DNA from: Pseudomonadota bacterium | GTDB lineage: Bacteria > Pseudomonadota > Alphaproteobacteria > Rickettsiales > Rickettsiaceae | Direction: 5' to 3' | Assembly: GCA_021804505.1 (NCBI GenBank) | Contig: JAJZHL010000024.1 | Coordinates: 1 to 10,023 of the forward strand | Length of the DNA: 10,023 bases | Shown here: positions 1 to 6,890 of the stretch, in pieces | Layout: every line of letters begins with the position of its first letter | Position numbering within the stretch: position 1 is the first letter of the stretch | Program-made: the position numbers and the translations under genes | The notes under the pieces: generated by a model | What the model was told of the DNA's origin: nothing | Database searches by the model: none | The model's input: the letters and a program-made list of their open reading frames with translations, nothing else

Positions 1-60
1 GCAAATACTAACTAGAGCTTAATTTTACTAGTAGCGATTATGGTAGGAAAATATATAGTA

Positions 61-66
61 TATAAT
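61..66 (+). promoter_or_regulatory. Possible -10 box of the 2H phosphoesterase gene
   Basis: A perfect TATAAT lies 30 bp before the start codon at 97. No convincing -35 box sits 16-18 bp upstream, and the local sequence is very AT-rich, so this is only a candidate. Confidence 0.35.
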
Positions 67-80
67 TAAATATGTAATTA

Positions 81-85
81 GGAGG
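81..85 (+). promoter_or_regulatory. Strong Shine-Dalgarno of the 97-831 gene
   Basis: GGAGG stands 11 nt before the ATG at 97. It supports this start and contrasts with the weak or absent ribosome binding sites of most genes in the window. Confidence 0.7.
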
Positions 86-96
86 TATAAATAACT

Positions 97-831
97 ATGA
101 AATTGTACAAACAAATTTTCTTACAAAGATTTTTAAGTCTTTTTACTATTATAATTTTGCTAATGTTTGTTCCTACACCTGAGGGGCTAGCCGCAGGTAG
201 CGATATTAAAGAATATGGAATTGTTATATTTCCAGAAGCAAAATGTAGAAAAGAAGCAAAGAAATTAAATGCTGATATCGCAAGGACACTAAGCCATTTA
301 AAAAATGCTGGAAATTACTGGCATGTTACCTTATACCATGGTGCATATGAAAGAAAGAGCTTAGATGAAATATATGCTAAACTTAAAGCGCTAGAACTTA
401 AGCCATTTACTTTAAATTTTACTAAAATTTATTCTACTGCAGATAGGTGGGTAGATTTAGGCGCAGAAAAAACTGAATACCTGCAACATTTGCACGAAAC
501 GGTCGTGCAGTTAGCTAGCCCTTATCATAAACGTCCGTTATCTCGTTCTATAGATATTTATAAAAGTATGACAGATGCGCAACGAGAGCAAGTAGTTCAG
601 TATGGTGTTAGTGGTATTTTGGCCATGTATAACCCCCATATGACCTTATTTTACCAATATCCCCCAAGTCCTACATTACAATACGCAGCGGCAAAAATGG
701 AAAATAATTTTAAGAAAAATATGGTATGTAAAGCCTATAAACTTATAATAGGTGAATTAGGGTATAACGGTAATATAAAGAAAATAATTTATAGTATAAA
801 TATACCTCAGGAAGTAGTTAGTAATAAATAG
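97..831 (+). CDS. Exported 2H-phosphoesterase-like protein (LigT/2'-5' RNA ligase superfamily fold)
   Basis: The 244-residue product has a hydrophobic export signal (about residues 9-25, then small residues around A32-A33 suggesting signal peptidase I cleavage), with no lipobox. Two histidine motifs of the 2H superfamily are visible: H76-V-T78-L and H181-M-T183-L, about 105 residues apart. This spacing fits the two pseudo-symmetric lobes of LigT, cyclic phosphodiesterase and 2'-5' phosphodiesterase proteins, which open 2',3'-cyclic or 2'-5' phosphodiester bonds. Both histidines and both threonines are present, so the active site looks intact. The substrate cannot be told from sequence. An exported 2H protein is unusual, since most work on cytoplasmic RNA or nucleotides; I infer action in the periplasm or outside the cell. 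The gene stands alone beside repeat-rich DNA, which would suit a mobile or accessory origin. Superfamily assignment is fairly sure, exact family unknown. Confidence 0.8.
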   Translation: MKLYKQIFLQRFLSLFTIIILLMFVPTPEGLAAGSDIKEYGIVIFPEAKCRKEAKKLNADIARTLSHLKNAGNYWHVTLYHGAYERKSLDEIYAKLKALELKPFTLNFTKIYSTADRWVDLGAEKTEYLQHLHETVVQLASPYHKRPLSRSIDIYKSMTDAQREQVVQYGVSGILAMYNPHMTLFYQYPPSPTLQYAAAKMENNFKKNMVCKAYKLIIGELGYNGNIKKIIYSINIPQEVVSNK

Positions 832-851
832 TTGTTCCTTAAGTTCATTGT

Positions 852-877
852 GATTCCTAGCTAGCTACGGCGGAATC
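852..877. repeat. Small palindrome in repeat-rich spacer
   Basis: GATTCC at 852-857 pairs with GGAATC at 872-877 around a 14-nt loop. It is followed at 888-908 by an imperfect piece starting GTCATTTCC and ending GCGGGAA, which recalls the GTCATTCCCGC..GCGGGAATCC palindromes of Rickettsiaceae. These look like decayed repeat copies. Confidence 0.4.
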
Positions 878-917
878 CAAGTCTGTGGTCATTTCCACGC
901 AGGCGGGAAACTATAAA

Positions 918-980
918 GATCTCGAATCAAGTTCGGGGTGACTAGAAGTATAAATGTCATCCCGAACTTCATTCAGGAAC
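918..980. repeat. Palindromic repeat of rickettsial GTCATCCCGAACTT type
   Basis: Arms 918-942 and 956-980 are inverted copies matching at about 20 of 25 positions, around a 13-nt loop. The right arm begins GTCATCCCGAACTTC, a form I associate with dispersed rickettsial repeats. It lies in the spacer between two convergent genes, so it could also stop transcription as a hairpin, but there is no T-run. Family membership is from memory and not searched. Confidence 0.6.
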
Positions 981-1066
981 TAATATAACATTAGGCTAGA
1001 TCCCCGTCTTTAGCTAGGTTGACATCGATGGTATCGGGACGACATCTTAAACTGTGTTAGGGACTA

Positions 1067-1279
1067 TTAATCATTATCGTTATCATGTCGTCTGGAGGAA
1101 CTGCCTTTATTACGATCTTCTGTATCGTGGCGGTGTTTCCCTCCTTCATGCCCCATGATTGAAGCAGCCCTACTTTTTTCTTCAGGTGAGGCACTGCCGC
1201 TACGCATAGTTGCAGCAGCTTGAGATAGATTCATATTATTTTTTTGGTTATTTTTATTTGTTTTACTAGTATTAGTCAT
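1067..1279 (-). CDS. Small hydrophilic Gly/His/Asn-rich protein, possibly KGG/stress-protein-like
   Basis: The 70-residue product has no membrane segment, no cysteine and almost no bulky hydrophobic residues. It has an Asn/Lys-rich head, a middle with SQAAATM and EEKSRAASIMGHEGG, and a charged tail rich in His, Arg, Asp, Ser and Asn. The Ala-Ser-Ile-x-Gly-x-x-Gly-Gly segment faintly recalls KGG (GsiB-like) stress-protein repeats, which are hydrophilic and probably disordered, but it is not a clear match. A full AGGAGG 5 nt before the ATG strongly supports a real gene. It lies downstream of tatD on the same strand, 145 nt away, and is probably expressed separately. Function unknown; desiccation or stress protection is only a guess. 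Confidence 0.65.
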   Translation of the reverse strand: MTNTSKTNKNNQKNNMNLSQAAATMRSGSASPEEKSRAASIMGHEGGKHRHDTEDRNKGSSSRRHDNDND

Positions 1280-1284
1280 ATCAT

Positions 1285-1290
1285 CCTCCT
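1285..1290 (-). promoter_or_regulatory. Consensus Shine-Dalgarno of the 70-residue gene
   Basis: On the minus strand this reads AGGAGG, 5 nt before the ATG at 1279. Such a full match is rare in this window and argues that this small frame is translated, perhaps at high level. Confidence 0.75.
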
Positions 1291-1322
1291 TAATTTAAGT
1301 GGTTAATAAAAACTATTGTAGT

Positions 1323-1352
1323 ATTATGGGACTAGCTGCCTATGCCCATAAT
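1323..1352. repeat. Inverted repeat between tatD and the small gene
   Basis: ATTATGGG (1323-1330) pairs perfectly with CCCATAAT (1345-1352) around a 14-nt loop. It lies 73 nt past the tatD stop and 43 nt before the small gene's start, both on the minus strand. It could be a weak terminator of tatD, an operator, or chance; no T-run follows. Confidence 0.4.
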
Positions 1353-1424
1353 TAAATGGAAACATATTAATAATTTTAAGTCAATAAGGTTCTGGGATAT
1401 ATTAAAAATAATTTCTCTTAATGA

Positions 1425-2219
1425 CTAAATATCAGAAGTAACAACAGTTTTAGCCTTTTTAAATAGAGAGAAAAAGTTCTGAGAAGTAGCTTCTGCTATT
1501 GTTTCTGAGGTAGTAGACTTTAGCTCTGCTATTTTATCTGCAACATGTATTACAAAACTTGGTTCGTTTTGCTTCCCACGTTTTGGGACTGGTGCAAGAT
1601 ATGGTGAGTCCGTTTCTATTAATAGCCTATCTAGCGGGATATAGCGTACTATTTCCTGCAGTTCTTCTGCGTTTTTAAAAGTAATTATACCTGATATGGA
1701 GATATATAAGCCTAGATCAAGCATTTTTCTTGCTAAATATTTTGACGACGTAAAACAATGTATTAATCCTGGAAAAGGTGCATTTTTCATTTCGCTGCTT
1801 AAAATTTCAATCGTATCTTCTTCAGCTTCTCTAGTATGGACAATAACTGGCAAACTATTATGTTGTGATGCTATGATATGTTGCAGGAAAGATAGGATTT
1901 GAAGTTCTTTTTCTGCAGTTTGATAATAATAATCGAGGCCAGTTTCACCAATTCCTATAATTTTTGGGTGAGAGCAAAAGTCTATAATAGTTTGATAATC
2001 TGGAACAGGTGTTTTTACATCATTTGGATGGACGCCGCATGAGGCAAGCACATTGTCATATTTTTCTGTTATGAGTAAAATCTCTGGTAATTCTGCAAAT
2101 GTAGTGCAAATAGTTTGAAGATATCCTACACCATTATCCTTGGCTCTGTTCATTATATCATCGAGGTTTGCAGTTTCTGCCAATTTGTTAAGATGACAGT
2201 GAGAATCAATTAGTATCAT
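1425..2219 (-). CDS. tatD: TatD-family metal-dependent deoxyribonuclease
   Basis: The 264-residue product is full length for TatD/YcfH hydrolases, metal-dependent TIM-barrel nucleases of the amidohydrolase superfamily, located in the cytoplasm. The metal-site motifs appear in order: D5-S-H7-C-H9 at the N-terminus, GVHP at 62-65, E92 within GETGLDYYY, H128 in VIVHTRE, H154 in GLIHCF, and D204 in IETDSPYLAP. Family members show 3'-5' exonuclease activity in DNA repair or degradation, and the old link to Tat transport is not supported as a general role. The start is the first ATG, giving MILIDSHCHL as in relatives; no clear Shine-Dalgarno precedes it. A repeat-like segment begins 6 bp upstream of the start, so its promoter probably lies within repeat DNA. 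Family assignment is secure; the exact paralogue (TatD or YcfH type) is less so. Confidence 0.93.
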   Translation of the reverse strand: MILIDSHCHLNKLAETANLDDIMNRAKDNGVGYLQTICTTFAELPEILLITEKYDNVLASCGVHPNDVKTPVPDYQTIIDFCSHPKIIGIGETGLDYYYQTAEKELQILSFLQHIIASQHNSLPVIVHTREAEEDTIEILSSEMKNAPFPGLIHCFTSSKYLARKMLDLGLYISISGIITFKNAEELQEIVRYIPLDRLLIETDSPYLAPVPKRGKQNEPSFVIHVADKIAELKSTTSETIAEATSQNFFSLFKKAKTVVTSDI

Positions 2220-2225
2220 ATTTAT

Positions 2226-2373
2226 ACTGTCATTCTAGCTGAGGCACGAATCCATAAATATTTGAGGAAAGGTAGAAAATTAATAGTACTATGAGATAGT
2301 ATGGGTGAAACTAATAAATATATCATTTTAACCCTAGTAAGTACTGGATCCCCGCTTTCGCGGGGATGACAGT
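2226..2373. repeat. Possible composite repeat bounded by short inverted ends
   Basis: ACTGTCAT at 2226-2233 is mirrored by ATGACAGT at 2366-2373, giving a 148-bp segment with 8-bp inverted ends. The left end (2227-2254) runs from CTGTCATTC to GAATCCA like a decayed rickettsial palindrome, and the right end is the well-preserved one described separately. It may be two neighbouring repeats rather than one element. It fills most of the spacer between tatD and the parvulin gene. Confidence 0.4.
2343..2373. repeat. Rickettsial GTCATCCCCGCG palindromic repeat
   Basis: ATCCCCGC (2348-2355) and GCGGGGAT (2360-2367) form a perfect 8-bp stem on a TTTC loop, flanked by ACTGG and GACAGT. Read on the minus strand it gives the very common dispersed palindrome of Rickettsiaceae (GTCATCCCCGC, then GCGGGGATCCAGT). 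It lies about 40 nt downstream of the parvulin stop codon, so its transcript could form a stable hairpin protecting or ending that mRNA. No T-run follows, so a classical terminator is not shown. Confidence 0.8.
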
Positions 2374-2411
2374 TGTAAGGTTGAGAAAGAACTCAAAGTA
2401 ACTACTATAAA

Positions 2412-3254
2412 TTACTTTTTGCTTTCATCGGTAACTTGAGGTGCAGGCAACATTATTTTTATGTCTGCTTTGCTTGCAAGATCAGCAAAATGCTTTTCTA
2501 TGGCCTCTCTACTTAATTTATTCTTGATAGAAGTCATAGCTTCTTCCTTAGTAGGAATTTGTGCAGGTCTTTTATCGAGTACAGTAATAATATGCCAACC
2601 GAATTGAGTTTGTACAGGAGCAGAAATATCATTTACTTTCATAGCCATAGCTTTTTCTTCAAACTCTGCTACCAACTGGCCAGGAACTATATATCCGATT
2701 TCTCCACCGCTGGCTTTTGATCCTTCATCTTTAGATACTTCCTTAGCAAGCTTTGCAAATTTTTCACCTTTGTTAAGTCTATTTTTTACTTTTTTAGCTT
2801 CTTCTTCAGTTGCTACTAAAATATGACTAACTTTGATTTCTTCTTTGCCTTTCAAACTAGCGACAAGCTTATTATATTCGTCATTTATCATTTTATCAGT
2901 AACATAAGATTTAACAAAGCGCTCCATTAAATCTTGTTGTACCATTTGATTTTTGACAGTATTTAATTTCTCTTGAAATTCTTTTGATGATTCAATACCA
3001 GAATCTTTTGCTTCTTGTTCTAGCAACTTCACATTTATGTACGCACGTACTAATGTTTCTTGTAAAGTTCTATCTAGGTCAGAAAATTTCTTTTCTTTAC
3101 CACCTTGAGAAGCTAGCATTGGCTGGAATTGTTGCATAACTTGAGATTCTTTGACTTGTCCACCTTTGTAGGTAGCAACAACTTTATCATCATCAGCAAA
3201 AGCTATATTTACAAGCAAGCTAGCTGATAAAAGAATTATAGATGTAGTTTTCAT
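2412..3254 (-). CDS. plp: Periplasmic parvulin-type peptidyl-prolyl isomerase (PrsA/SurA-like)
   Basis: The 280-residue product starts with a signal peptide (K2, hydrophobic 5-19, likely cleavage after AFA at 18-20 before DDDK), so it acts in the periplasm. A helical SurA_N-like part covers about 25-130. One parvulin/rotamase domain follows at about 140-230, with VSHILV at 142-147, the SGGEIGYIVPGQLV segment at 182-195 and the FGWHII signature at 218-223. A Lys/Glu-rich helical tail ends it. Parvulins catalyse cis-trans isomerisation of Xaa-Pro bonds and help fold exported and outer membrane proteins. A single rotamase domain distinguishes it from two-domain E. coli SurA and matches the parvulin-like protein (plp) of Rickettsia. 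It is divergent from secA across a 147-bp promoter region, which fits joint work in export. The start follows a likely promoter but has no strong Shine-Dalgarno. Confidence 0.92.
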   Translation of the reverse strand: MKTTSIILLSASLLVNIAFADDDKVVATYKGGQVKESQVMQQFQPMLASQGGKEKKFSDLDRTLQETLVRAYINVKLLEQEAKDSGIESSKEFQEKLNTVKNQMVQQDLMERFVKSYVTDKMINDEYNKLVASLKGKEEIKVSHILVATEEEAKKVKNRLNKGEKFAKLAKEVSKDEGSKASGGEIGYIVPGQLVAEFEEKAMAMKVNDISAPVQTQFGWHIITVLDKRPAQIPTKEEAMTSIKNKLSREAIEKHFADLASKADIKIMLPAPQVTDESKK

Positions 3255-3291
3255 TTTTTGACCATTATGTAATGTTAATTATGTAGCTATG

Positions 3292-3320
3292 TTTGTATAG
3301 CGATAATAACCTCACGTCAA
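3292..3320 (-). promoter_or_regulatory. Predicted sigma-70 promoter of the parvulin gene
   Basis: On the minus strand TTGACG (3320-3315) and TACAAA (3297-3292) are separated by 17 bp. The -10 box ends 37 bp before the start codon at 3254. It stands back to back with the secA promoter. Confidence 0.55.
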
Positions 3321-3326
3321 TATCTA

Positions 3327-3355
3327 TTTACAATATTGTTTGATAAATTTATAAA
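3327..3355 (+). promoter_or_regulatory. Predicted sigma-70 promoter of secA
   Basis: TTTACA (3327-3332) and TATAAA (3350-3355) are separated by 17 bp, with the start codon 46 bp further on. Both hexamers match the consensus at five of six positions. Confidence 0.6.
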
Positions 3356-3401
3356 ATACCATATCTTATATTGTATTAATTTAAAATAACCTAGGATTTC
3401 A

Positions 3402-6134
3402 ATGTTTTCGTTACTCAGAAAGGTGTTTGGTACTGCAAATGACAGAGCTATCAAAAAATTATTTTTCGAAATAGAAAAAATAAATTTGTTAGAGCCAGAA
3501 ATGGAAAAGCTCTCTGATGCTGAATTGCAAGAGAAAACAATACAATTTCGGCAAAGGTTAAAAAATAACGAGACTCTAGATGATATAGCATACGAGGCAT
3601 TTGCAGTTGTACGAGAAGCTGCAAAAAGAATATACGGTATGAGACATTTTAATGTCCAGTTGATAGGCGGTCTAATCCTACACCGTGGTATGATTACGGA
3701 GATGCGTACGGGAGAGGGGAAAACGCTTGTTGCTACATTACCAGCTTATCTCAATGCTTTAACCGGCGGGGGAGTCCATGTTGTAACTGTCAATGATTAC
3801 TTAGCCCAGCGTGATGCAGAATGGATGGGAAAAATTTATAATTTCCTCGGTTTATCTGTTGGTTGTGTTATTGGTGGTATGAATGATAGTGAGAGACGTG
3901 ATGCTTATAGAGCGGATATAACCCATGTGACTAATAATGAGCTGGGATTCGATTTTCTAAGAGATAATATGAAGTATAGTGAAGAATCGAAGGTACTAAG
4001 GCCATTTAAATTTGCTATCCTTGATGAGGTTGACTCTATTTTAATTGATGAAGCAAGAACACCATTGATCATTTCAGGGCCGGTAGATGATAACTCAGAA
4101 TTATATACTAAAATAGATAAGATAATAAGGAAGCTGACCTCTGAAGATTATGAAAAAGATGAAAAACTACGTACAGTAAATCTAACAGAAAATGGTATTA
4201 CTGAGGTGGAGTCAATACTTGTTGCTGATAACCTAATCATACAAAATTCAAGTCTTTACGATTTTGAAAATTTAAGTCTTGTACATTATGTAAATCAATC
4301 CCTTAAAGCTCATGTTTTATTTAATAGAGATGTTGATTATTTAGTACGTGACAACAAGGTAATGATTATCGATGAATTTACTGGTCGTGTTATGGAAGGT
4401 AGGCGTTATTCGGAAGGCTTACATCAAGCATTAGAAGCTAAAGAGAGGGTGCCAATTCAAAATGAAAACCAGACGCTTGCTTCTATTACCTTTCAGAATT
4501 ATTTCAGGAATTACCCAAAATTATCTGGTATGACCGGCACAGCTATGACTGAGGCTGCAGAGCTAAAGGATATATATAATCTGGATGTTCTTGCGGTGCC
4601 AACACATAAACCAGTTACTAGGATTGATTATGATGATGAAATTTATGGCAGTAAACATGAAAAATATGCAGCTATTTTAAAACTAATACAAGATTGTTAT
4701 GTACGTGGCCAACCTACTTTAGTTGGAACAGTTAGTATAGAAAAGTCAGAAGAGATTTCGGGGCTACTAACTAAACATAATGTTCCTCATAATGTGCTAA
4801 ATGCAAAATTTCATGCGCAAGAAGCGTTTATCATAGCTCAAGCAGGACGTTTTAAGGCAGTAACCATTGCAACCAATATGGCTGGGCGAGGTACTGACAT
4901 TATGCTTGGAGGTAATCCAGATATGCTTATAGAGCAACTTACTCTTAAGAATTTACCAGAAGAGCAATATAAACATGAAGTAGAAAAAATTAGAGCTCAA
5001 ACACTAGAAGAAAAGCAAAAAGTGATCGAAGCTGGTGGATTATTTGTTATAGGTACAGAAAGGCATGAAAGTCGTAGAATTGATAATCAGCTCCGAGGAA
5101 GGTCAGGTAGACAAGGTGATCCCGGTAGCACACGATTCTTCTTGTCGTTAGAAGATGATCTAATGCGTATTTTTGCATCAGATAGAATTTCCGGAGTGCT
5201 GAGAACTTTAGGTTTAAAAGACGGCGAAGCTATTCACCATCCAATGATTAGCCGTTCATTAGAAAAGGCTCAGCAGAAAGTGGAAAGCCATAACTATGAA
5301 ATTAGAAAAAATTTATTACGTTTTGACGATGTAATGAATGACCAGCGTAAAATAATATACGGGCAGCGGAGTGATATAATAGCTTCAAAAGATGTGCATG
5401 ATTTCTTTATGAATATGTCCAGGGAGCTAGTAGAGAAAGTAGTAGCAATTTTTGTCCCTTCTGGTTCCTACAGAGAAGATTGGGATCTGGAAGGCCTAGC
5501 CACTGAGGCTCAGCGTATTTTTACTGTAAAGCTTGATCCTGAAATGATTGGGAAATCTGATGTGACAGAGGTAGAAATAGCATTGAACCTTGAACAAATG
5601 GTTGGCTATTTGTACACTGCAAAAAGGAGCGAATATACTAGTGAGCTTATGAATGATGCAATGAAATATATATTGCTTACAACTTTAGATCAGGTATGGA
5701 AAGATCACTTACACAATTTAGACCATTTAAGGCAAGGTATTTCGCTTAGGGCTTATGCACAAAAAGATCCATTGAATGAGTATAAGAGAGAAGCTTTTGA
5801 TTTGTTTGAACAAATGCTAGGTCACTTAAAAGAGCTGTTTGTTCAAAGAGTATGTCATTTACATATAGATACTAACCATCTGCAAAAGGACTCTATGTCC
5901 CTAGAAAACAAGAAATTGCAGAATTCTATGCAAGAAGGCCGAGAAGACCCAGCCTTTAGCAGTTATAATGCTGGCGTTAGTATTGAAACACCATTAAAAA
6001 CAGTTAAAACTCAAGTGAAACCTGAGGACAGGGTTAAATCTGACCCATCAACCTGGGGAAAAGTAGCTAGAAATGAGTTATGTCCATGTGGTTCAGGTAA
6101 AAAATATAAATATTGTCATGGTAGTAGCGAGTGA
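3402..6134 (+). CDS. secA: Preprotein translocase ATPase SecA
   Basis: The 910-residue product is full length. SecA is the ATPase motor that binds preproteins and pushes them through SecYEG at the inner membrane. Visible landmarks: Walker A MRTGEGKT at 101-108 (K107); the [13 protein letters not shown] segment at 131-143; the DEAD-type Walker B with D208-E-V-D211; the preprotein-binding region after it; the [15 protein letters not shown] and [18 protein letters not shown] helicase motifs of the second nucleotide-binding domain; the helical scaffold with [13 protein letters not shown]; and a C-terminal zinc-binding SEC-C motif with C894, C896, C905 and H906. The SEC-C motif suggests contact with SecB or ribosomes. 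The start has AGGA 5 nt upstream and gives the expected N-terminus ([14 protein letters not shown]). The gene is intact, with its own promoter facing away from the parvulin gene. Confidence 0.98.
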   Translation: MFSLLRKVFGTANDRAIKKLFFEIEKINLLEPEMEKLSDAELQEKTIQFRQRLKNNETLDDIAYEAFAVVREAAKRIYGMRHFNVQLIGGLILHRGMITEMRTGEGKTLVATLPAYLNALTGGGVHVVTVNDYLAQRDAEWMGKIYNFLGLSVGCVIGGMNDSERRDAYRADITHVTNNELGFDFLRDNMKYSEESKVLRPFKFAILDEVDSILIDEARTPLIISGPVDDNSELYTKIDKIIRKLTSEDYEKDEKLRTVNLTENGITEVESILVADNLIIQNSSLYDFENLSLVHYVNQSLKAHVLFNRDVDYLVRDNKVMIIDEFTGRVMEGRRYSEGLHQALEAKERVPIQNENQTLASITFQNYFRNYPKLSGMTGTAMTEAAELKDIYNLDVLAVPTHKPVTRIDYDDEIYGSKHEKYAAILKLIQDCYVRGQPTLVGTVSIEKSEEISGLLTKHNVPHNVLNAKFHAQEAFIIAQAGRFKAVTIATNMAGRGTDIMLGGNPDMLIEQLTLKNLPEEQYKHEVEKIRAQTLEEKQKVIEAGGLFVIGTERHESRRIDNQLRGRSGRQGDPGSTRFFLSLEDDLMRIFASDRISGVLRTLGLKDGEAIHHPMISRSLEKAQQKVESHNYEIRKNLLRFDDVMNDQRKIIYGQRSDIIASKDVHDFFMNMSRELVEKVVAIFVPSGSYREDWDLEGLATEAQRIFTVKLDPEMIGKSDVTEVEIALNLEQMVGYLYTAKRSEYTSELMNDAMKYILLTTLDQVWKDHLHNLDHLRQGISLRAYAQKDPLNEYKREAFDLFEQMLGHLKELFVQRVCHLHIDTNHLQKDSMSLENKKLQNSMQEGREDPAFSSYNAGVSIETPLKTVKTQVKPEDRVKSDPSTWGKVARNELCPCGSGKKYKYCHGSSE

Positions 6135-6143
6135 GAAAAATTG

Positions 6144-6171
6144 TTGACAAATATTCAGGGTGGAGTATTTT
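6144..6171 (+). promoter_or_regulatory. Candidate promoter of the small gene after secA
   Basis: A perfect TTGACA (6144-6149) is followed after 16 bp by TATTTT (6166-6171). The -10 box is only a fair match. The start codon at 6246 is 75 bp downstream, leaving a longish leader that holds a small TAGTCA/TGACTA inverted pair. Confidence 0.4.
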
Positions 6172-6245
6172 GTATAACTAAAGAAGCTGTAGTCATCAAG
6201 CTAACTACTGACTATGGTTATTATTGAACATGAGATTGTTATATT

Positions 6246-6455
6246 ATGTCTAAAGCAAAAATTGCATCAAAGAATAACCCTACCTCGAGAGAGCAGGCAA
6301 AAGAGTATTTTCATAACGGACAGAAAATTAAGCCAGTTAAGCTTATCTCTGATAAATATTCGTTTTTAGCTGCTGAGTATGATGCAACAGGTGATTTAGT
6401 CTGTGGTACGGATGGTAAGGCTCTGCCTTGGGACAGAGTAAAGAATTTAAGTTAA
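6246..6455 (+). CDS. Small conserved-looking protein of unknown function
   Basis: The 69-residue product is soluble, with no signal peptide or membrane segment. It has a basic start (MSKAKIASKNN), a central KIKPVKLISDKYSFLAAEYD stretch and an acidic/Gly part (TGDLVCGTDGKALPWDRV), which reads like a small folded beta-rich domain. Codon use resembles its neighbours and the frame begins with a plausible ATG, though no clear Shine-Dalgarno is seen. It lies 111 nt after secA on the same strand and has a candidate promoter of its own. I do not recognise a named family; similar small proteins probably occur next to secA in other Rickettsiaceae, but that is from general impression only. Confidence 0.7.
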   Translation: MSKAKIASKNNPTSREQAKEYFHNGQKIKPVKLISDKYSFLAAEYDATGDLVCGTDGKALPWDRVKNLS

Positions 6456-6519
6456 TTTTTGTTCAGAAATACATTTAATAAAGTCCTGTTAAATTAAGGA
6501 AAAAATGGCTTGCATACGT

Positions 6520-6528
6520 TGATATGAT
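6520..6528 (+). promoter_or_regulatory. Extended -10 promoter for tRNA-Ala
   Basis: TGATATGAT is an extended -10 box (TG-n-TATGAT) ending 47 bp before the tRNA. No good -35 hexamer lies at the right distance, as is common for extended -10 promoters. The rest of 6456-6575 shows nothing else that I can name. Confidence 0.45.
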
Positions 6529-6575
6529 GTGTGAGTCCAGAATTTCTGGGTATTACAGGTTTAATGCTTTATATC

Positions 6576-6650
6576 GGGGATGTAGCTCAGGGGTAGAGCA
6601 TCTGCTTTGCACGCAGAGGGTCGGGGGTTCGATTCCCTTCGTCTCCACCA
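6576..6650 (+). tRNA. tRNA-Ala (anticodon UGC)
   Basis: A full cloverleaf can be drawn. The acceptor stem GGGGATG pairs with CGTCTCC (two G-U pairs) and the D-loop region is TAGCTCAGGGGTAGAGCA. The anticodon arm is TCTGC-TTTGCAC-GCAGA with TGC at 6608-6610. The T-loop is GTTCGATTC and the terminal CCA is encoded. It reads GCN alanine codons, chiefly GCA. It stands alone rather than between 16S and 23S genes, which agrees with the split rRNA genes known in Rickettsia. Confidence 0.97.
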
Positions 6651-6654
6651 TTAT

Positions 6655-6880
6655 TATACCAATTCAATTCTAAAGAAATAATAGACCTTTTCCCAAACTC
6701 TACTTCCGCTGGTGCTTTGTACGTCGATTCGATACTCGAATCGTGCGCGTCATATAAGCACGCTGCCGATTGTGGTTTCGAGTCTCCTTCAAATCTCCTA
6801 GCATAAGCGAATTTAGAAAGAGGGTGAATGAAGAGAGGCGAGCGAAATGTAGCTAACTAACCTAGCGCGACGAATCGGAA
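6655..6880. repeat. GC-richer palindromic repeat-like DNA beside tRNA-Ala
   Basis: This spacer is visibly richer in GC than its surroundings. It holds a perfect palindrome, CGATTCGA-TAC-TCGAATCG (6725-6743), followed by CGTGC/GCACG (6742-6762). A stretch at 6865-6878 resembles part of it. On the minus strand one frame stays open for 89 codons (6856 to 6590) and runs into the antisense of the tRNA without a usable start codon. This combination looks like a rickettsial palindromic element or the relic of a tRNA-targeted insertion. No real gene is supported. Confidence 0.5.
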
Positions 6881-6890
6881 ATTTTTATAA

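Noticed and set aside
841..1050. CRISPR array
   Set aside because: The palindromic pieces are not evenly spaced direct repeats and no cas genes are present.
1696..1902. Plus-strand open frame of 68 codons
   Set aside because: It lies wholly inside tatD on the opposite strand, has no ribosome binding site and codes for no recognisable domain.
2348..2367. Rho-independent terminator of the parvulin gene
   Set aside because: The stem is perfect but no T-run follows on either strand, and the sequence is a known dispersed repeat. A terminating effect remains possible.
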